Shown here piece by piece: positions 1-10,515 of a stretch of 64,000 nucleotides of DNA. The notes beneath the pieces are model-generated. The model searched no databases. It was not told where the DNA came from and saw only the letters and a list, made by a program, of their open reading frames with translations. The stretch spans positions 58,174 through 122,173 of the forward strand of contig VHBO01000003.1 of NCBI GenBank assembly GCA_016871895.1. The letters run 5' to 3'. The translations under genes were made by a program, and so were the position numbers. Position 1 is the first letter of the stretch. Each line of letters begins with the position of its first letter. This DNA is from Gemmatimonadota bacterium. Its GTDB lineage: Bacteria; Gemmatimonadota; Gemmatimonadetes; Gemmatimonadales; Gemmatimonadaceae.

Positions 1-1451
1 ACCCAGTCGCGGAGCCAGACCTCGGGCCACGCGTGATAGTAGAAATGGCCATCGACGTAGGTGAGTCCCGTCGCGATCCGCGCTGGGAGCCCGACGGCCC
101 GCGCGAGCGCGGTGAAGAGCTGGGCGTGCTCGTTGCAGTCGCCACGTCGCGTGCGGAGAACCTGCGTCGCGCTGGGGACCGTCACGGCCACCGCCTTCTC
201 GAGCGAGTCGAAGACCCAGCGTGTCAGCCGTTCGGCGACCACCGCGGGGTCCCGGGCATCCCCGGCGATTCGCACCGCGAGCGCGACGATCGCCGGATCG
301 GTGACCTGCAGCAGGGGTTCGTCGCGCAGCGTCTCCGCGTGCGTCGCACGGAACCCGGCCGGCGGCGCGGCGAGGCTCCAGTCGGCCCGCAGCGCGGCAC
401 GCGGCTCACGTCGGACATCCAGGAAGGGCGCCGTGAAGCGCTGGCGTCCCCCGTCGAGCGCGAAGCCGGCGACGTCGATCCCGCCGACCCGCACCCGGAG
501 CGCATCGAAGGCCGCCGCCGCGGGGACGACGCCGGCGCTCACCGCCGTCGCACGGCGCAGATCGTCGGCGGCACCCGTCGGGGCCGTGGCCGCGGCGACG
601 CGGTCGCGCCGCCAGTTGGTGAAGGCGAGCTCGAAGGCGGTGCGACGCAGCGTGATGCCGCCCGGCTGTGTCGCCTCGACCACGCGCCCCGTGGCATCGA
701 CCCATCCGGTGAAGCCGGGCCCGTCCGCGCTGGCGAAACGCCAGGCGCGCACGGTGTCGGTGCGCGCCGGCACGAACCGCGAGGTCGTGGCGTCGAACGC
801 CGCGCTGTCGACGACCGTGAACAGCGATTCCGCCTCGATGCGGAGTCGGAGTGTCGACGCCGCCATCGTCATCGGGTCAAAGCTCGCGAGGGTGACGAGT
901 CCCCCCACCTTGGGCGGACGCACCAGCACGGCCACGGCGGGGATCAGCGCGGGGAGCACCACCGGCCCGCGGACGCGCACCCGCTGCGAGTCGGTCGGCT
1001 GGCCGGGCGCCTCCATCGCGAAGACGATCGCACTGTCCCCTTCCATCCGGCCCGCGGCCTGCATCGGTGCCACGGGGGTCTCGACGCGCACTTCGAATCC
1101 CCGGAGGGCGAGCCCGCGCGACAGGGTGATCGCGGCGGTCGCGCTTGCGGCGATCGTCTGGCCCGCCACGGGGAGGTCCGCGGTGAACTGGTCGGTCACG
1201 AGCACCGTGCTCCGCGTCGTGTCGATTGTCGTGGACGCGTAGCCGATCGGGTGCCCGTCCTGCTCGACAACGAGGAAGGTCGTACCCGGCGCGAGGCGGA
1301 GCGCCGCCTCAGCGAGCCGGTCGGCATCTGAGCGCGCGGCGGCGCGCGCGGCGACGAGTCCCACGCCGCTGCCCCACGAGAGGAGCACCAGCGTCGCCAG
1401 CAGCGTCCGACAGACCCGGCGCCGTCGCCGGCCCGCGTCGTCGATTGTCAT
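1..1451 (-). CDS. Transglutaminase-like exported protein (3' end beyond window)
   Basis: Reading the minus strand from an ATG at 1451 gives a continuous protein that runs off the window start. It has a short Arg-rich N-terminus, one hydrophobic segment (LLATLVLLSW) fitting a signal anchor, then a long beta-rich region. Near the truncated end it has the transglutaminase-core signature RRGDCNEHAQLFTALARA followed by a YYHAWPEVWL block, i.e. the catalytic Cys and His of the papain-like transglutaminase superfamily. The ATG overlaps the TGA of the upstream TPR gene (ATGA), so the two are probably coupled. Its role is probably a peptidase or amidase of cell-envelope substrates, but the substrate is unknown. 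The third catalytic residue (Asp) and the C-terminus lie outside the window. Confidence 0.8.
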   Translation of the reverse strand, partial: MTIDDAGRRRRRVCRTLLATLVLLSWGSGVGLVAARAAARSDADRLAEAALRLAPGTTFLVVEQDGHPIGYASTTIDTTRSTVLVTDQFTADLPVAGQTIAASATAAITLSRGLALRGFEVRVETPVAPMQAAGRMEGDSAIVFAMEAPGQPTDSQRVRVRGPVVLPALIPAVAVLVRPPKVGGLVTLASFDPMTMAASTLRLRIEAESLFTVVDSAAFDATTSRFVPARTDTVRAWRFASADGPGFTGWVDATGRVVEATQPGGITLRRTAFELAFTNWRRDRVAAATAPTGAADDLRRATAVSAGVVPAAAAFDALRVRVGGIDVAGFALDGGRQRFTAPFLDVRREPRAALRADWSLAAPPAGFRATHAETLRDEPLLQVTDPAIVALAVRIAGDARDPAVVAERLTRWVFDSLEKAVAVTVPSATQVLRTRRGDCNEHAQLFTALARAVGLPARIATGLTYVDGHFYYHAWPEVWLRDW

Positions 1452-2374
1452 CGGGCCTGTGCCTCGCGGGCGCGGCGATGATACGCCGCCGCCTCAGTGC
1501 TACGACCGAGTCGGTCGAGCACCTTCCCCATGCCCTTGAGCGCCCGCCAGTGCGACGGATCGATCGCCAACGCCGCCTCGTACGCCTCCAGCGCGCCCCG
1601 GAGATCGTCCGTCTGATTCAGCGCCTCACCAAGGAAGTAACGACCGGTCACCGAGTGCGGGTCGTCTGCGGTGCCCGACCGGAGTGGCCCGAGGGCATCG
1701 CGCCACCGAGCGCGTCGACAGGCGAGCACGCCCGTCTGAATCGCGAGCTCCGCCGCCGGCGCGCGGAGCCCTGCCGCATCGCGCAGCTGCCGCTCCGCCT
1801 CGGCGTAGCGCTGCAGCGCCCCGAGCACGCTCGCCTTGGCGCAGAGGATCAGGGCCCGCCCCGCCCCCGCGGCCTCCGCGGCCTCGAGGACGGCGAGCGC
1901 ATCGCGCGCGTCGCCACGGCGCTCGAGATGCGACGCCCACATCAGCGCGGCGGCGGTGTCGCCTGGCGCGCTCTCGTGGGCGCGCCGCAATGATTCCGGC
2001 GTGACCGGCGGTGCCACGGTCGGCGCGATCGGTTCGGTCGGCGCCTCTAGCGCCGGACGAGGCGCGCCGGCGTCGATCGCCACGCGGATCGGTTCCACCG
2101 GCACCGCGACCGTCGTCGGTCGGTCCTCGCCGTCGATGCGATCGGCGACGAACCGGGGATCCTCGAGCTCGCTGTCGTCGTACGACCACTCCCCACAAAC
2201 GGGGGGCTCCCGCACCGTCGTCAGTACGATCGCATCGTCGGACCCGTACGATTCCATCGTCAGGAACGACGCCCCCTCGAGCATGCCGAAGGAGAGCTGG
2301 GCGGGATCGTCGGACGGACGGGGGGTGGGGCGCTCGGTCACGGTGGCGAGGGCGCGGGAGTCGCGATGTCTCAA
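1448..2374 (-). CDS. TPR-repeat protein
   Basis: 308-residue protein if it starts at the TTG at 2374, which has a GGGG tract a few bases upstream. A GTG twelve codons in (2341) is an alternative start. The first ~130 residues are acidic and low in complexity. The second half contains about four tetratricopeptide repeats, the clearest being the helix pairs around YFLGEALNQTDDLRGALEAY and ALKGMGKVLDRLGRSTEAAA. TPRs are protein-protein interaction scaffolds. No enzymatic motif or signal peptide is visible. It is coupled through an ATGA overlap to the transglutaminase-like gene, so the two probably act together. It is divergent from uvrA across a ~100-bp spacer. Confidence 0.75.
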   Translation of the reverse strand: MRHRDSRALATVTERPTPRPSDDPAQLSFGMLEGASFLTMESYGSDDAIVLTTVREPPVCGEWSYDDSELEDPRFVADRIDGEDRPTTVAVPVEPIRVAIDAGAPRPALEAPTEPIAPTVAPPVTPESLRRAHESAPGDTAAALMWASHLERRGDARDALAVLEAAEAAGAGRALILCAKASVLGALQRYAEAERQLRDAAGLRAPAAELAIQTGVLACRRARWRDALGPLRSGTADDPHSVTGRYFLGEALNQTDDLRGALEAYEAALAIDPSHWRALKGMGKVLDRLGRSTEAAAYHRRAREAQAR

Positions 2375-2478
2375 TCTATCCCCGCGGCACCACCCGACGC
2401 CGTCCGGCGATCCCCCCGCACGCTCCGGTGGACCCCGACCCTTCCATTCAGGGGAGGGGCCCCTGAACTTAGGTGACT

Positions 2479-5289
2479 ATGCCCGGTGACTCGCTGATCG
2501 TCCGCGGAGCGCGCGAACACAACTTGAAGGGAATCGATGTCACGATCCCACGCGACCGCCTGACGGTCATCACGGGCCTCTCCGGTAGCGGGAAGTCCTC
2601 CCTCGCGTTCGACACGATCTTCGCCGAAGGCCAACGCCGGTACGTCGAGTCGCTCTCCGCCTACGCCCGGCAGTTCCTGGGGTTGATGGAGAAGCCCGAC
2701 GTCGATGTAATCGAGGGGCTCTCCCCCGCCATCTCCATCGAGCAGAAGACCGCCGGGGCGAACCCGCGCTCCACGGTCGGCACGGTTACGGAGATCTACG
2801 ACTACCTCCGCCTCCTGTACGCGCGCGCCGGGACCCCGCACTGCCCGCAGTGTGGTCGTGGGGTCGCGCGGCAGACCCCGTCGCAGATCGCCGATGTCGT
2901 CCTCGGCTGGCCCGAGGGGACGCGCATCGAGGTCCTCGCGCCGCTCGTCCGCGGTCGAAAGGGGGAGTTCCGCGACCTCTTCGAGGACGCCCGTAAGCGG
3001 GGCTTCGTTCGCGCCATCGTCGACGGCGCCGTCATCGAGCTCGCGGATCCGCCGAAGCTCAACCGCCGCGTGAATCACGATGTCGCCATCGTCGTCGACC
3101 GCCTCACCGTGCGCGCCGAGGACCGCGGGCGCCTCACCGACTCGCTCGAGACGGCGCTCCGCCTCGCGAGCGGGCTCGCGCAGGTGGTGCGCCACGACGG
3201 AGGGGGCGCCACGCAGCTCTTCTCCGAGCGCTATGGCTGCCCCGACTGCGGCATCTCGATGCCGGAGCTCGAACCGCGGCACTTCTCCTTCAACTCCCCG
3301 TTTGGCGCCTGCCCGGCCTGCTCCGGGTTGGGCACCACCCGCACCGCGAGCGCGGAGTTGGTGTTAGGGGATCCCTCGATCTCGATCCTCGAGGGGGTCG
3401 TCCTCCCGTGGGGAGAACCCGACGGGGAGCTCCGGCGCGTCATCCTCCCCGGGCTCGCAAAGCACCTGCGCTTCGAGCTCAATACGCCGTGGGGGAAGCT
3501 CCCCGATCGTGTGAAGTTCGAGCTCCTCTTCGGCTCGAAGCAGAAAGGCGAGGACGGCGCGAAGTGGGAGGGGATCCTCGCGAACGTACAGCGGCGGTAT
3601 CAGGAGACCGGCTCCGACGCGATCCGCACCGACCTCGACGCGTATATGGTCGTTACCGAGTGCCCGACGTGTGTCGGCGCGCGGCTCAAGCCCGAGTCAC
3701 TCGCCGTCACGATCCACGGTCGGACCATCGCGGACTTCACCGCCGCCTCCGCCGGCGAGGCCCTCGCCTTCGCCGAGACGGTCCCGATCCGCGAGGCGGG
3801 ACGCCCGGGGCTCGATCCCGGCATCGCCGGTCCGATCCTCAAGGAGGTGCGCGAGCGGCTGCGCTTCCTCGTCGACGTGGGGCTCGACTACCTGACCCTC
3901 GACCGCGCCGCCGAGTCCCTCTCGGGCGGCGAGGCGCAGCGCATCCGCCTCGCGACGCAGATCGGCTCCCGGCTCGTCGGCGTGCTCTACATCCTCGACG
4001 AGCCGAGCATCGGGCTCCACCAGCGCGACAACGCCCGGCTCCTCGGCACCCTCCACCGTCTGCGCGACCTCGGCAACACCGTCCTCGTCGTCGAGCACGA
4101 CGAGGAGACCATCCGCGAAGCCGACCATCTCATCGACCTCGGCCCGGGCGCGGGGAAGCACGGGGGCGAGGTCATCGCGGCCGGCACCGTCGCCGAGGTG
4201 ATGGCGGTCGAGCGGAGCGTCACCGCGCAGTATCTCAGCGGGCGGCGCAGCATCCCCACGCCCGCCCGTCGACGCCCCGTCGACCCGGCGCGTGTGCTGC
4301 GCATCGAGGGCGCCACCGCGCACAACCTGAAGGACGTCGACGTCACGATCCCGCTCGGCACCTTCGCCGCCGTCACCGGCGTCTCCGGATCCGGGAAGAG
4401 CACCCTCGTCGAGGACATCCTCCAGCGCGCGCTCGCGCGGCACTTCTACCGGGCGCGCGTCATGCCCGCCGCGCACCGTCGGATCTCGGGGCTGGAGCAT
4501 CTCGACAAGGTCATCGACATCGATCAGGCGCCGATCGGCCGGACGCCGCGCTCCAACCCCGCCACCTACACCGGCCTTTTCACCCCGATCCGCGACCTCT
4601 TCGCGGAGATGCCGGAGGCGAAGCTCCGGGGGTACGGCCCCGGCCGCTTCTCGTTCAACGTGAAGGGCGGGCGGTGCGAGACCTGTCAGGGCGATGGCGT
4701 GATGCGGATCGAGATGCACTTCCTCCCCGACGTCTACGTCCCGTGCGAGCAGTGTCGCGGCAAGCGATACAACCGCGAGACCCTCGACGTAAAGTTCCGC
4801 GGGATGAGCATCACCGAGGTCCTCGATCTCACCGTGGAGGACGCCCTCGCCGTCTTCGAGCATCAGCCGCGCATCCACCAGAAGCTCCGCACGCTGATGG
4901 ACGTCGGGCTCGGCTACATCCACCTCGGGCAGAGCGCCACCACGCTCTCCGGCGGTGAGGCGCAGCGCGTGAAGCTCGCGACCGAACTCAGCAAGCGCGA
5001 CACGGGGCGCACGCTCTACATCCTCGATGAGCCGACCACGGGGCTCCACTTCGAGGATGTGCGCGTCCTCCTCGAGGTGCTGCATACCCTCGTCGACCGC
5101 GGCAACACCGTCCTCGTCATCGAGCACAACCTCGATGTCATCAAGACCGCGGACTGGATCGTCGACCTTGGCCCCGAGGGCGGCACCGGTGGCGGCACCA
5201 TCGTCGCCACCGGCACACCCGAAGCGGTCGCGCAGGTGCCGGGGTCACACACCGGCGCCTACCTGCGTCGTCTCCTCGAACGCCCCTGA
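2479..5289 (+). CDS. uvrA: Excinuclease ABC subunit A (UvrA)
   Basis: DNA damage-recognition ATPase of nucleotide excision repair, working with UvrB and UvrC. 936 residues, the normal length. It has the first Walker [10 protein letters not shown] near residue 35 and the second [10 protein letters not shown] near 635, two ABC signatures ([12 protein letters not shown] and [12 protein letters not shown]), and zinc-binding cysteine pairs (CPDCG with CPAC; CETC with CEQC). The UvrB-binding and insertion-domain blocks are present. I chose the ATG at 2479 because AGGTG lies just upstream; an in-frame GTG at 2473 would add two residues. It is divergently oriented from the TPR gene and has no coupled partner on its own strand. 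Confidence 0.97.
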   Translation: MPGDSLIVRGAREHNLKGIDVTIPRDRLTVITGLSGSGKSSLAFDTIFAEGQRRYVESLSAYARQFLGLMEKPDVDVIEGLSPAISIEQKTAGANPRSTVGTVTEIYDYLRLLYARAGTPHCPQCGRGVARQTPSQIADVVLGWPEGTRIEVLAPLVRGRKGEFRDLFEDARKRGFVRAIVDGAVIELADPPKLNRRVNHDVAIVVDRLTVRAEDRGRLTDSLETALRLASGLAQVVRHDGGGATQLFSERYGCPDCGISMPELEPRHFSFNSPFGACPACSGLGTTRTASAELVLGDPSISILEGVVLPWGEPDGELRRVILPGLAKHLRFELNTPWGKLPDRVKFELLFGSKQKGEDGAKWEGILANVQRRYQETGSDAIRTDLDAYMVVTECPTCVGARLKPESLAVTIHGRTIADFTAASAGEALAFAETVPIREAGRPGLDPGIAGPILKEVRERLRFLVDVGLDYLTLDRAAESLSGGEAQRIRLATQIGSRLVGVLYILDEPSIGLHQRDNARLLGTLHRLRDLGNTVLVVEHDEETIREADHLIDLGPGAGKHGGEVIAAGTVAEVMAVERSVTAQYLSGRRSIPTPARRRPVDPARVLRIEGATAHNLKDVDVTIPLGTFAAVTGVSGSGKSTLVEDILQRALARHFYRARVMPAAHRRISGLEHLDKVIDIDQAPIGRTPRSNPATYTGLFTPIRDLFAEMPEAKLRGYGPGRFSFNVKGGRCETCQGDGVMRIEMHFLPDVYVPCEQCRGKRYNRETLDVKFRGMSITEVLDLTVEDALAVFEHQPRIHQKLRTLMDVGLGYIHLGQSATTLSGGEAQRVKLATELSKRDTGRTLYILDEPTTGLHFEDVRVLLEVLHTLVDRGNTVLVIEHNLDVIKTADWIVDLGPEGGTGGGTIVATGTPEAVAQVPGSHTGAYLRRLLERP

Positions 5290-5304
5290 GCCGGACGCCC
5301 CGAT

Positions 5305-5979
5305 ATGGTCTCCCTCCTCGACATCATCGGCCCCGTGATGGTGGGCCCCTCCTCCAGCCACACCGCCGGCGCCTGCCGCCTCGGCCGCATCGCCCGCGAC
5401 CTCGTGGCCGGCACCCCCGAGCAGGCGCTCATCGAGTTGCACGGCTCCTTCGCACGGACGGGTGAGGGACACGGGACCGACAAAGCGATCGTCGGCGGGC
5501 TCCTCGGCTTCCGGCCCGACGACGAACGGCTCCGCGACGCCCTCGTGATCATGGAGCGTGAGGGGCTCGACTTCCGCTTCGCGAAGACGACGCTCGGCGA
5601 CGAGCCCGCGGTGCATCCGAACACCGTCCGACTCACCGTCACACGCCAGCACCGCCAGCACGTGATGGTCGGTGCCTCCCTCGGCGCCGGGCGCATCCGC
5701 GTATCGGAGATCGACGGCTATCCCGTCGAGGTCGATGGGTCGCACCACGCGATCGTCCTCGTGGCCGAGGACATCCGAGGGTCCATCGCGCGCATCGCGG
5801 GGCTCCTCAGCGACGACGGCGTGAACATCGCGACCCTCCGCCTCTCCCGGAAACACCGCGGCGGCGATGCGTTCATGGTCATCGAGGTCGACGATCCCAC
5901 CGCGGATGCCGTCCTCGCCGACATCAAGGCGCTCCCGTGGGTCCGCTGGGTGCACCGCATCGAGAAGGTGGGGGGCTGA
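5305..5979 (+). CDS. sdaAB: L-serine dehydratase, beta subunit
   Basis: Beta subunit of the two-chain, iron-sulfur L-serine ammonia-lyase (serine to pyruvate plus ammonia). The N-terminus shows the family block IIGPVMVGPSSSHTAGA. The last ~75 residues form an ACT domain (LVAEDIRGSIARIAGLLSDD and following), as in Bacillus-type SdaAB, usually a small-ligand regulatory module. 224 residues is a normal length. Its TGA overlaps the ATG of sdaAA (TGATG), so the subunits are translated together. The gene follows uvrA after 15 bp. Confidence 0.93.
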   Translation: MVSLLDIIGPVMVGPSSSHTAGACRLGRIARDLVAGTPEQALIELHGSFARTGEGHGTDKAIVGGLLGFRPDDERLRDALVIMEREGLDFRFAKTTLGDEPAVHPNTVRLTVTRQHRQHVMVGASLGAGRIRVSEIDGYPVEVDGSHHAIVLVAEDIRGSIARIAGLLSDDGVNIATLRLSRKHRGGDAFMVIEVDDPTADAVLADIKALPWVRWVHRIEKVGG

Positions 5980-6857
5980 TGTATCACGCACTGCAGGACG
6001 CCATCCGGGAAGCCGAGTCGCGCGGCACCACGCTCGCGACCGTCGCCCTCGAGATCGAGGCGCGCGATCAGGGCCGCCCCGTCGAAGAGATCCGGGACGC
6101 GCTCCGGCGCGCCCTGGAGGTGATGCGCGGCGCCGTCGACCGTGGGCTCGTCGGGGACCTCCGCTCCAACTCCGGGCTCGTCGGCGGGGATGCCGCCAAG
6201 CTCCGCACCGCAGCCGCCGGTCCCCTCGCCGACACCGTCTTCCGCGAGGTGCTGATGCGAGCCCTCGCCGTCCAAGAGGTGAACGCGGCGATGGGTGTGA
6301 TCGTCGCGGCGCCCACTGCCGGTGGCGCCGGCGTGCTCCCCGGCGTCCTCCTCGGCCTCGCGACCCGACACGCCGTCGATGACGATCGGCTCGTCGACGC
6401 GCTTGCGACCGCGGGACTCATCGGCGCCGTCGTCGCGCAGCGTGCCTCCCTCTCTGGTGCGGAGGGCGGATGTCAGGCGGAGACCGGTGCCGCCGCCGGG
6501 ATGGCCGCCGGGGCCGCGACCGAGATGCTCGGCGGCACGCCGACGCAGGCCGGTCACGCCGTCGCGCTCGCCCAGCAGGGGACCCTTGGCCTCGTCTGCG
6601 ATCCGCTCGGCGGGCTCGTCGAGCTCCCCTGCGTCTTCCGGAATGCGACTGGCGCCGCCATCGCCCTCGCCGCGATCGAGATGGCGATGGCCGGGATCAC
6701 CTTTGCCATTCCCGCCGACGAGGTCATCGACACGATGGGGGAAATCGGCCGGGACATGGATGTGCGCTATCGCGAGACCGCGGGCGGCGGGCTCGCCCAG
6801 ACGCCGACCGGCCGTCGGCTCGCGAAGGAGCGGCTCACCCAGATCAAGCGCGGGTAA
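5979..6857 (+). CDS. sdaAA: L-serine dehydratase, alpha subunit
   Basis: Catalytic alpha subunit, 292 residues, starting at the ATG that overlaps the sdaAB stop. The family blocks APTAGGAGVLPGVLLG and EGGCQAETGAAAGMAAGAAT are present. The cysteines that ligate the 4Fe-4S cluster in this family are visible as EGGCQAE, VCDPLGG and ELPCVF. Together with sdaAB it should convert L-serine to pyruvate, feeding central carbon metabolism. The cluster makes the enzyme oxygen-sensitive. Confidence 0.94.
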   Translation: MYHALQDAIREAESRGTTLATVALEIEARDQGRPVEEIRDALRRALEVMRGAVDRGLVGDLRSNSGLVGGDAAKLRTAAAGPLADTVFREVLMRALAVQEVNAAMGVIVAAPTAGGAGVLPGVLLGLATRHAVDDDRLVDALATAGLIGAVVAQRASLSGAEGGCQAETGAAAGMAAGAATEMLGGTPTQAGHAVALAQQGTLGLVCDPLGGLVELPCVFRNATGAAIALAAIEMAMAGITFAIPADEVIDTMGEIGRDMDVRYRETAGGGLAQTPTGRRLAKERLTQIKRG

Positions 6858-6936
6858 CCGCCGGACGTCTCGCGGCGCCCCACGCGCGCCGCGTATCCTT
6901 GTGGGGCAGGGCTCACCCATCGGTCGGAGGCAGGAC

Positions 6937-8046
6937 GTGACGGACGGTCCGTTGCAGCGGGTTCGGCTCCACCCCGGCGTCACCGCCATCGTCGCCGTCG
7001 TCCTCGGCCTCTGGCTCGCGGGGACCGTCGCCGATCTCCTCGTGATGCTCTTCGTCTCGGTCCTCGCCGCGGTCTACCTCTCCGCGATGACCGACCTGCT
7101 CTGTCAGCGGACGGGGATGTCGCGACCGGCCGCCTTCGTGATCACGATGGTCGCGTCGACGGCCGCGCTCGTCGGAATCACCGCGCTGCTCGTGCCGCCC
7201 GTGGTGGAGCAATCGCGTGAGATCGCCGCGGCGTTGCCCGTGCTCATCCCCCAGTGGGAAGCCGCGCTGCAGCGTGTCATCGGGGGCATCCCGGGGCTCC
7301 GCGATCTGCTCCCGGCCGGCGATCAGGCCGTCGTCGGGATGGCGGTCGCCGAGCTCCAGAAGCTGAGCGAGACGTTGTTGCCGCGGCTCGTCGGCACCTT
7401 TCAGCTCGCCATCGATCTCATCGCCGTCCTTGTGATGGCGTTGTACGTCGCGCTCCATCCGCAGGTGTATCGCGATCTAATCGTCTCCCTCACGCCGCCG
7501 CGCCACCGACTTGCGACGCAGGAGGTGCTCGACGCGATCGCGGAGACCTTGCGCGCGTGGACCGTCGCGCAGCTCCTCGTGATGATCATCCTCGCGCTTC
7601 TGACCTGGATCGGCCTCGTGGCGCTCAAGGTGCCGTACGCGCTCGCGTTCGGCATCTTCACTGGCCTCGTCGCGATCGTCCCCTTCTTCGGGACCTTCGT
7701 CTCGACCGTGCTGCCGGCGCTCTTCGTGCTGCCCGGCCCCGACGGCGGGATGCAGGCGGTGCTCGTGCTGATCCTGGGCACGGTGATTCATCTCGTCGGC
7801 AGTCATCTCATCGTGCCGCTGCTGATGCATCGGAAGGTCGACATCCCGCCGGTGCTCACGATCATGGCGGTGCTGATCGGCGGGCGGCTCCTCGGTGCTG
7901 TCGGGCTCGTCGTCGCCGTGCCGCTCCTCGCGGTCGTGATGGTGCTCCTTCGCCGCGTGCTGGTGGCACGGGTCTACGGTGACGCCGCGACCGCCGCGGT
8001 GGTGCGGCCCGTCGCGCGCCGCCGCCGGCCCGCACCGCCCGGGTGA
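6937..8046 (+). CDS. AI-2E family transporter (TqsA/PerM-like permease)
   Basis: 369-residue polytopic membrane protein starting at a GTG preceded by GGAGGCAG. It has hydrophobic helices at both ends around a central amphipathic region (residues ~85-150), the standard plan of the AI-2E/UPF0118 family. The C-terminal half contains the typical pattern of paired helices with PYALAFGIFTGLVAIVPFFG. Family members include an AI-2 exporter and sodium/proton antiporters, so the substrate cannot be read from sequence. A -10-like TATCCT lies at 6894-6899, but I see no convincing -35. Confidence 0.88.
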   Translation: MTDGPLQRVRLHPGVTAIVAVVLGLWLAGTVADLLVMLFVSVLAAVYLSAMTDLLCQRTGMSRPAAFVITMVASTAALVGITALLVPPVVEQSREIAAALPVLIPQWEAALQRVIGGIPGLRDLLPAGDQAVVGMAVAELQKLSETLLPRLVGTFQLAIDLIAVLVMALYVALHPQVYRDLIVSLTPPRHRLATQEVLDAIAETLRAWTVAQLLVMIILALLTWIGLVALKVPYALAFGIFTGLVAIVPFFGTFVSTVLPALFVLPGPDGGMQAVLVLILGTVIHLVGSHLIVPLLMHRKVDIPPVLTIMAVLIGGRLLGAVGLVVAVPLLAVVMVLLRRVLVARVYGDAATAAVVRPVARRRRPAPPG

Positions 8047-8100
8047 GTCGCGCGGTCGCGCGGTGATGCGCGTGCGGCATCGGCCCTGCACCGTGCGGCC

Positions 8101-9093
8101 ATGATTGATCCAGCCAGACCGCTCGCCACACCGCTCGCCACACCGATCGCCGCATCGCTCGCCGCGCCACGCTCCGCTCCACGCCAGGCACCGCCCAGCG
8201 GACCGATCCCCCCGCGGCTCCGCTGCGCCGGCATCGGACGTCGCTGGTCCGACCCATTCGGTGAGCGTTCGCCGATCGACGCGCTCGATGGGGTCGATCT
8301 CGCGGTCGGCGCGGGCGAGATCGTCTGCGTCGAGGGCCCGGCGGGCGCGGGGAAGTCGACGCTCCTGATGATCGCCGCGGGCGACGTCACCCCGACGCGT
8401 GGGGAGGTGTGGTGGGACGGCGAGCCGCAGGCCGATGCGGTGCGGCCGCACCGGATGCGCGGTCGCCCGTGGGAGTACGGGGCGCTGACCGTTCGGGAGG
8501 CGCTGCGGCATCACGCCGAGCAGGTCGCGCGGCGCGAGCCCGGGTGGGCCGCCCCCTCGCGATTCGTCCCGCTCCTTCGCCGGGTCGGGCTCCGCGGCCT
8601 GGCCCGCGAGCGACTCGGCGCGCTGACGCCGATCGATGCCTTCCGTGTGGTCGTCGCGCAGGCGCGACTGAGCCGGCCCGGACTTGTCGTCGCCGATGAC
8701 GTGCTCGCGGCCCTACCGTTGGCGGATCTCCCGGTGGCGGTCGCGCTGCTCCAGGGTCTCGCGGATGGGGGTGCTGCCGTCCTCCTCGCGCTCCGCGATG
8801 CGGCGCCTGTGGTCGCGACCGCGAACGCGACCACCACCGGTACCCCGGGCGGGGTGCGACGCGTCCGGTTCGAGGCGGGGCGTCTCGTCACGCCGCGACT
8901 TCTGGAACTCGACGTCGCCCCCGCGACGCCGGCGCAGTGGCGGCGCCTCGTCGCGACCCTCCCCTCGATGCGACGGGCGGGGCGCCGATGGCGGATCCCG
9001 CTCGACGGCCGCACGCCCGAGCAGGTCCTCGCGCGGTGCCGCGAGGCCGGGGTCGGGGTGCGGGGGTCGCAGGTCGTGGAGCGTCCCGGCTAA
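8101..9093 (+). CDS. ABC-type ATPase with degenerate signature motif
   Basis: 330 residues. After a ~45-residue Ala/Pro-rich N-terminus, an ABC nucleotide-binding fold begins, with Walker A GPAGAGKSTLL and a Walker B-like LVVADDVLAAL. The position of the LSGGQ signature reads LTPIDAFR, and the residue after Walker B is Asp (ADD) rather than the usual catalytic Glu. No permease or second ATPase adjoins it. It may be an inactive, regulatory or non-transport ABC protein. The start is uncertain because the low-complexity N-terminus is encoded by a 12-bp repeat. Function unknown. Confidence 0.65.
   Translation: MIDPARPLATPLATPIAASLAAPRSAPRQAPPSGPIPPRLRCAGIGRRWSDPFGERSPIDALDGVDLAVGAGEIVCVEGPAGAGKSTLLMIAAGDVTPTRGEVWWDGEPQADAVRPHRMRGRPWEYGALTVREALRHHAEQVARREPGWAAPSRFVPLLRRVGLRGLARERLGALTPIDAFRVVVAQARLSRPGLVVADDVLAALPLADLPVAVALLQGLADGGAAVLLALRDAAPVVATANATTTGTPGGVRRVRFEAGRLVTPRLLELDVAPATPAQWRRLVATLPSMRRAGRRWRIPLDGRTPEQVLARCREAGVGVRGSQVVERPG
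8118..8167 (+). repeat. Degenerate 12-bp tandem repeat in ABC gene 5' end
   Basis: About four imperfect copies of CGCTCGCCACAC encode the Ala/Pro/Thr-rich N-terminus of the ABC ATPase (LATPLATPIAASLAAP). Later copies diverge (ATCGCCGCAT, CTCGCCGCGCCA). The array can be expected to vary in copy number by slippage without shifting frame. Confidence 0.55.
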
Positions 9094-9102
9094 CTTTCGA
9101 CT

Positions 9103-10515
9103 ATGTCGGCGTTCCGTCTCTACAACACGATGTCCCGCACCGTCGAGCCCTTCGCGCCCGCCGACGGGACGACCGTGCGCCTCTATACCTGCGGCCCGAC
9201 CGTCTACAACCCGGCCCACCTCGGCAACTTCCGCACCTTCCTCTTTGAGGATCTGTTGCGACGCGCCGTGCGCCTCCACGGCTGGGGCGTCATCCAGGTG
9301 ATGAACCTCACCGACGTCGACGACAAGATCATCGTCCGCGCCGCCGCGCAGGGGAAGACGATCCACGAGGTCACCGACCCTGTCGTCGCCGGGTTCCACG
9401 ACGATCGGCGGTACCTGCGCATCGAGGATGCGGAGCATTATCCGCGGGCGACCGCGTACATCCCGGAGATGATCGCGCTCGTCGAGCGCCTCATCTCCAA
9501 CGGGGTCGCGTACCAGGCCGAGGACGGCTCGGTGTATTTCGCGATCGACCGCTTCCCGGCCTACGGCCGGTTGTCGCGGCTCGACACGCGCGAGATCCAG
9601 TCCGGCGCGCGGGTCGCGCAGGATGACTACGCCAAGGAGAACGCGCAGGACTTCGCGCTCTGGAAGGCGGCGAAGCCCGAGGACGAGGCCTGTGCCGCGG
9701 CCTGGGATTCCCCGTGGGGCCGCGGGCGCCCGGGGTGGCATCTCGAGTGCTCGGCGATGGCGATGGCGCTCCTCGGCGAGACCCTCGACATCCACGCCGG
9801 CGCGGTCGACCTCGTCTTCCCGCACCACGAGGACGAGATCGCGCAGAGCGAGGCGGCGACCGGGAAGCCCTTCGCCCGCTGCTGGTGTCACGGTGAGTTC
9901 CTGCTCACCGACGGCGCGAAGATGGCGAAGCGCGTGGGGAACGTGCAGAACGTCGCCGACCTCCGTGCCAATGGTGTCAGCGGCGCGGCGGTCCGGCACT
10001 TTGTCTTCTCGACCCATTACCGGAAGCAACTCAACCTCGCGGGCGAGGCGCTCGAGGGGTCGATGGAGGCGGTGCGTCGCCTGCGGGACTTCGCCGATCG
10101 GCTGGCGGCGGCGCGGGGCGGGACAGCGGGGCTGGCCGAGGCGGCGGAGGCGGTCCTCGTGGCCGTCCGAGCGGCGCTGGCCGACGATCTTGATGCGCCG
10201 GCCGCCGTGGCGGCGCTTTTCGACTTCGTCCGGGCCGCCAACCGTGAGCTCGATCTGGGCGGGAGCGATGCGCTCGCGCTCGCGCGGGCCCGAGAGGTCT
10301 TCGCCGCGGTGGATGGGGTGCTCGACCTCGTGCCGGAGCCCGCGGCGGCGGATGCGGAGCTCGCCGCGTGGGTCGAGTCACAGCTCGTGGCGCGCGCCGA
10401 GGCGCGGTCGCGCCGGGACTTCGCCGCGGCCGATGCCATTCGGGGCGAGATGGAGGCGCGGGGGGTCGTGGTCGAGGATGGTGCCGGCGGGACGCGCTGG
10501 AAGCTCGTGCGCTGA
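9103..10515 (+). CDS. cysS: Cysteinyl-tRNA synthetase
   Basis: Class I aminoacyl-tRNA synthetase charging tRNA-Cys; 470 residues, normal length. The HIGH-type motif is AHLGNFRTF near residue 39. The KMSKS-type motif reads KMAKRVGN near residue 274. The zinc ligands appear as YTCGPT, HLECS and FPHHEDE. A C-terminal helical anticodon-binding region follows. There is no Shine-Dalgarno sequence; instead a -10-like TAACTT (9091-9096) ends six bases before the ATG, so the mRNA may be leaderless. Confidence 0.96.
   Translation: MSAFRLYNTMSRTVEPFAPADGTTVRLYTCGPTVYNPAHLGNFRTFLFEDLLRRAVRLHGWGVIQVMNLTDVDDKIIVRAAAQGKTIHEVTDPVVAGFHDDRRYLRIEDAEHYPRATAYIPEMIALVERLISNGVAYQAEDGSVYFAIDRFPAYGRLSRLDTREIQSGARVAQDDYAKENAQDFALWKAAKPEDEACAAAWDSPWGRGRPGWHLECSAMAMALLGETLDIHAGAVDLVFPHHEDEIAQSEAATGKPFARCWCHGEFLLTDGAKMAKRVGNVQNVADLRANGVSGAAVRHFVFSTHYRKQLNLAGEALEGSMEAVRRLRDFADRLAAARGGTAGLAEAAEAVLVAVRAALADDLDAPAAVAALFDFVRAANRELDLGGSDALALARAREVFAAVDGVLDLVPEPAAADAELAAWVESQLVARAEARSRRDFAAADAIRGEMEARGVVVEDGAGGTRWKLVR

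Noticed and set aside
33..1331. Plus-strand open frames over the first 1.3 kb
   Set aside because: The minus strand encodes a coherent transglutaminase-like protein with catalytic Cys and His blocks; the plus frames are Arg/Gly-rich shadows.
8118..8167. CRISPR-like array
   Set aside because: 12-bp units with no spacers, in frame within a coding N-terminus.
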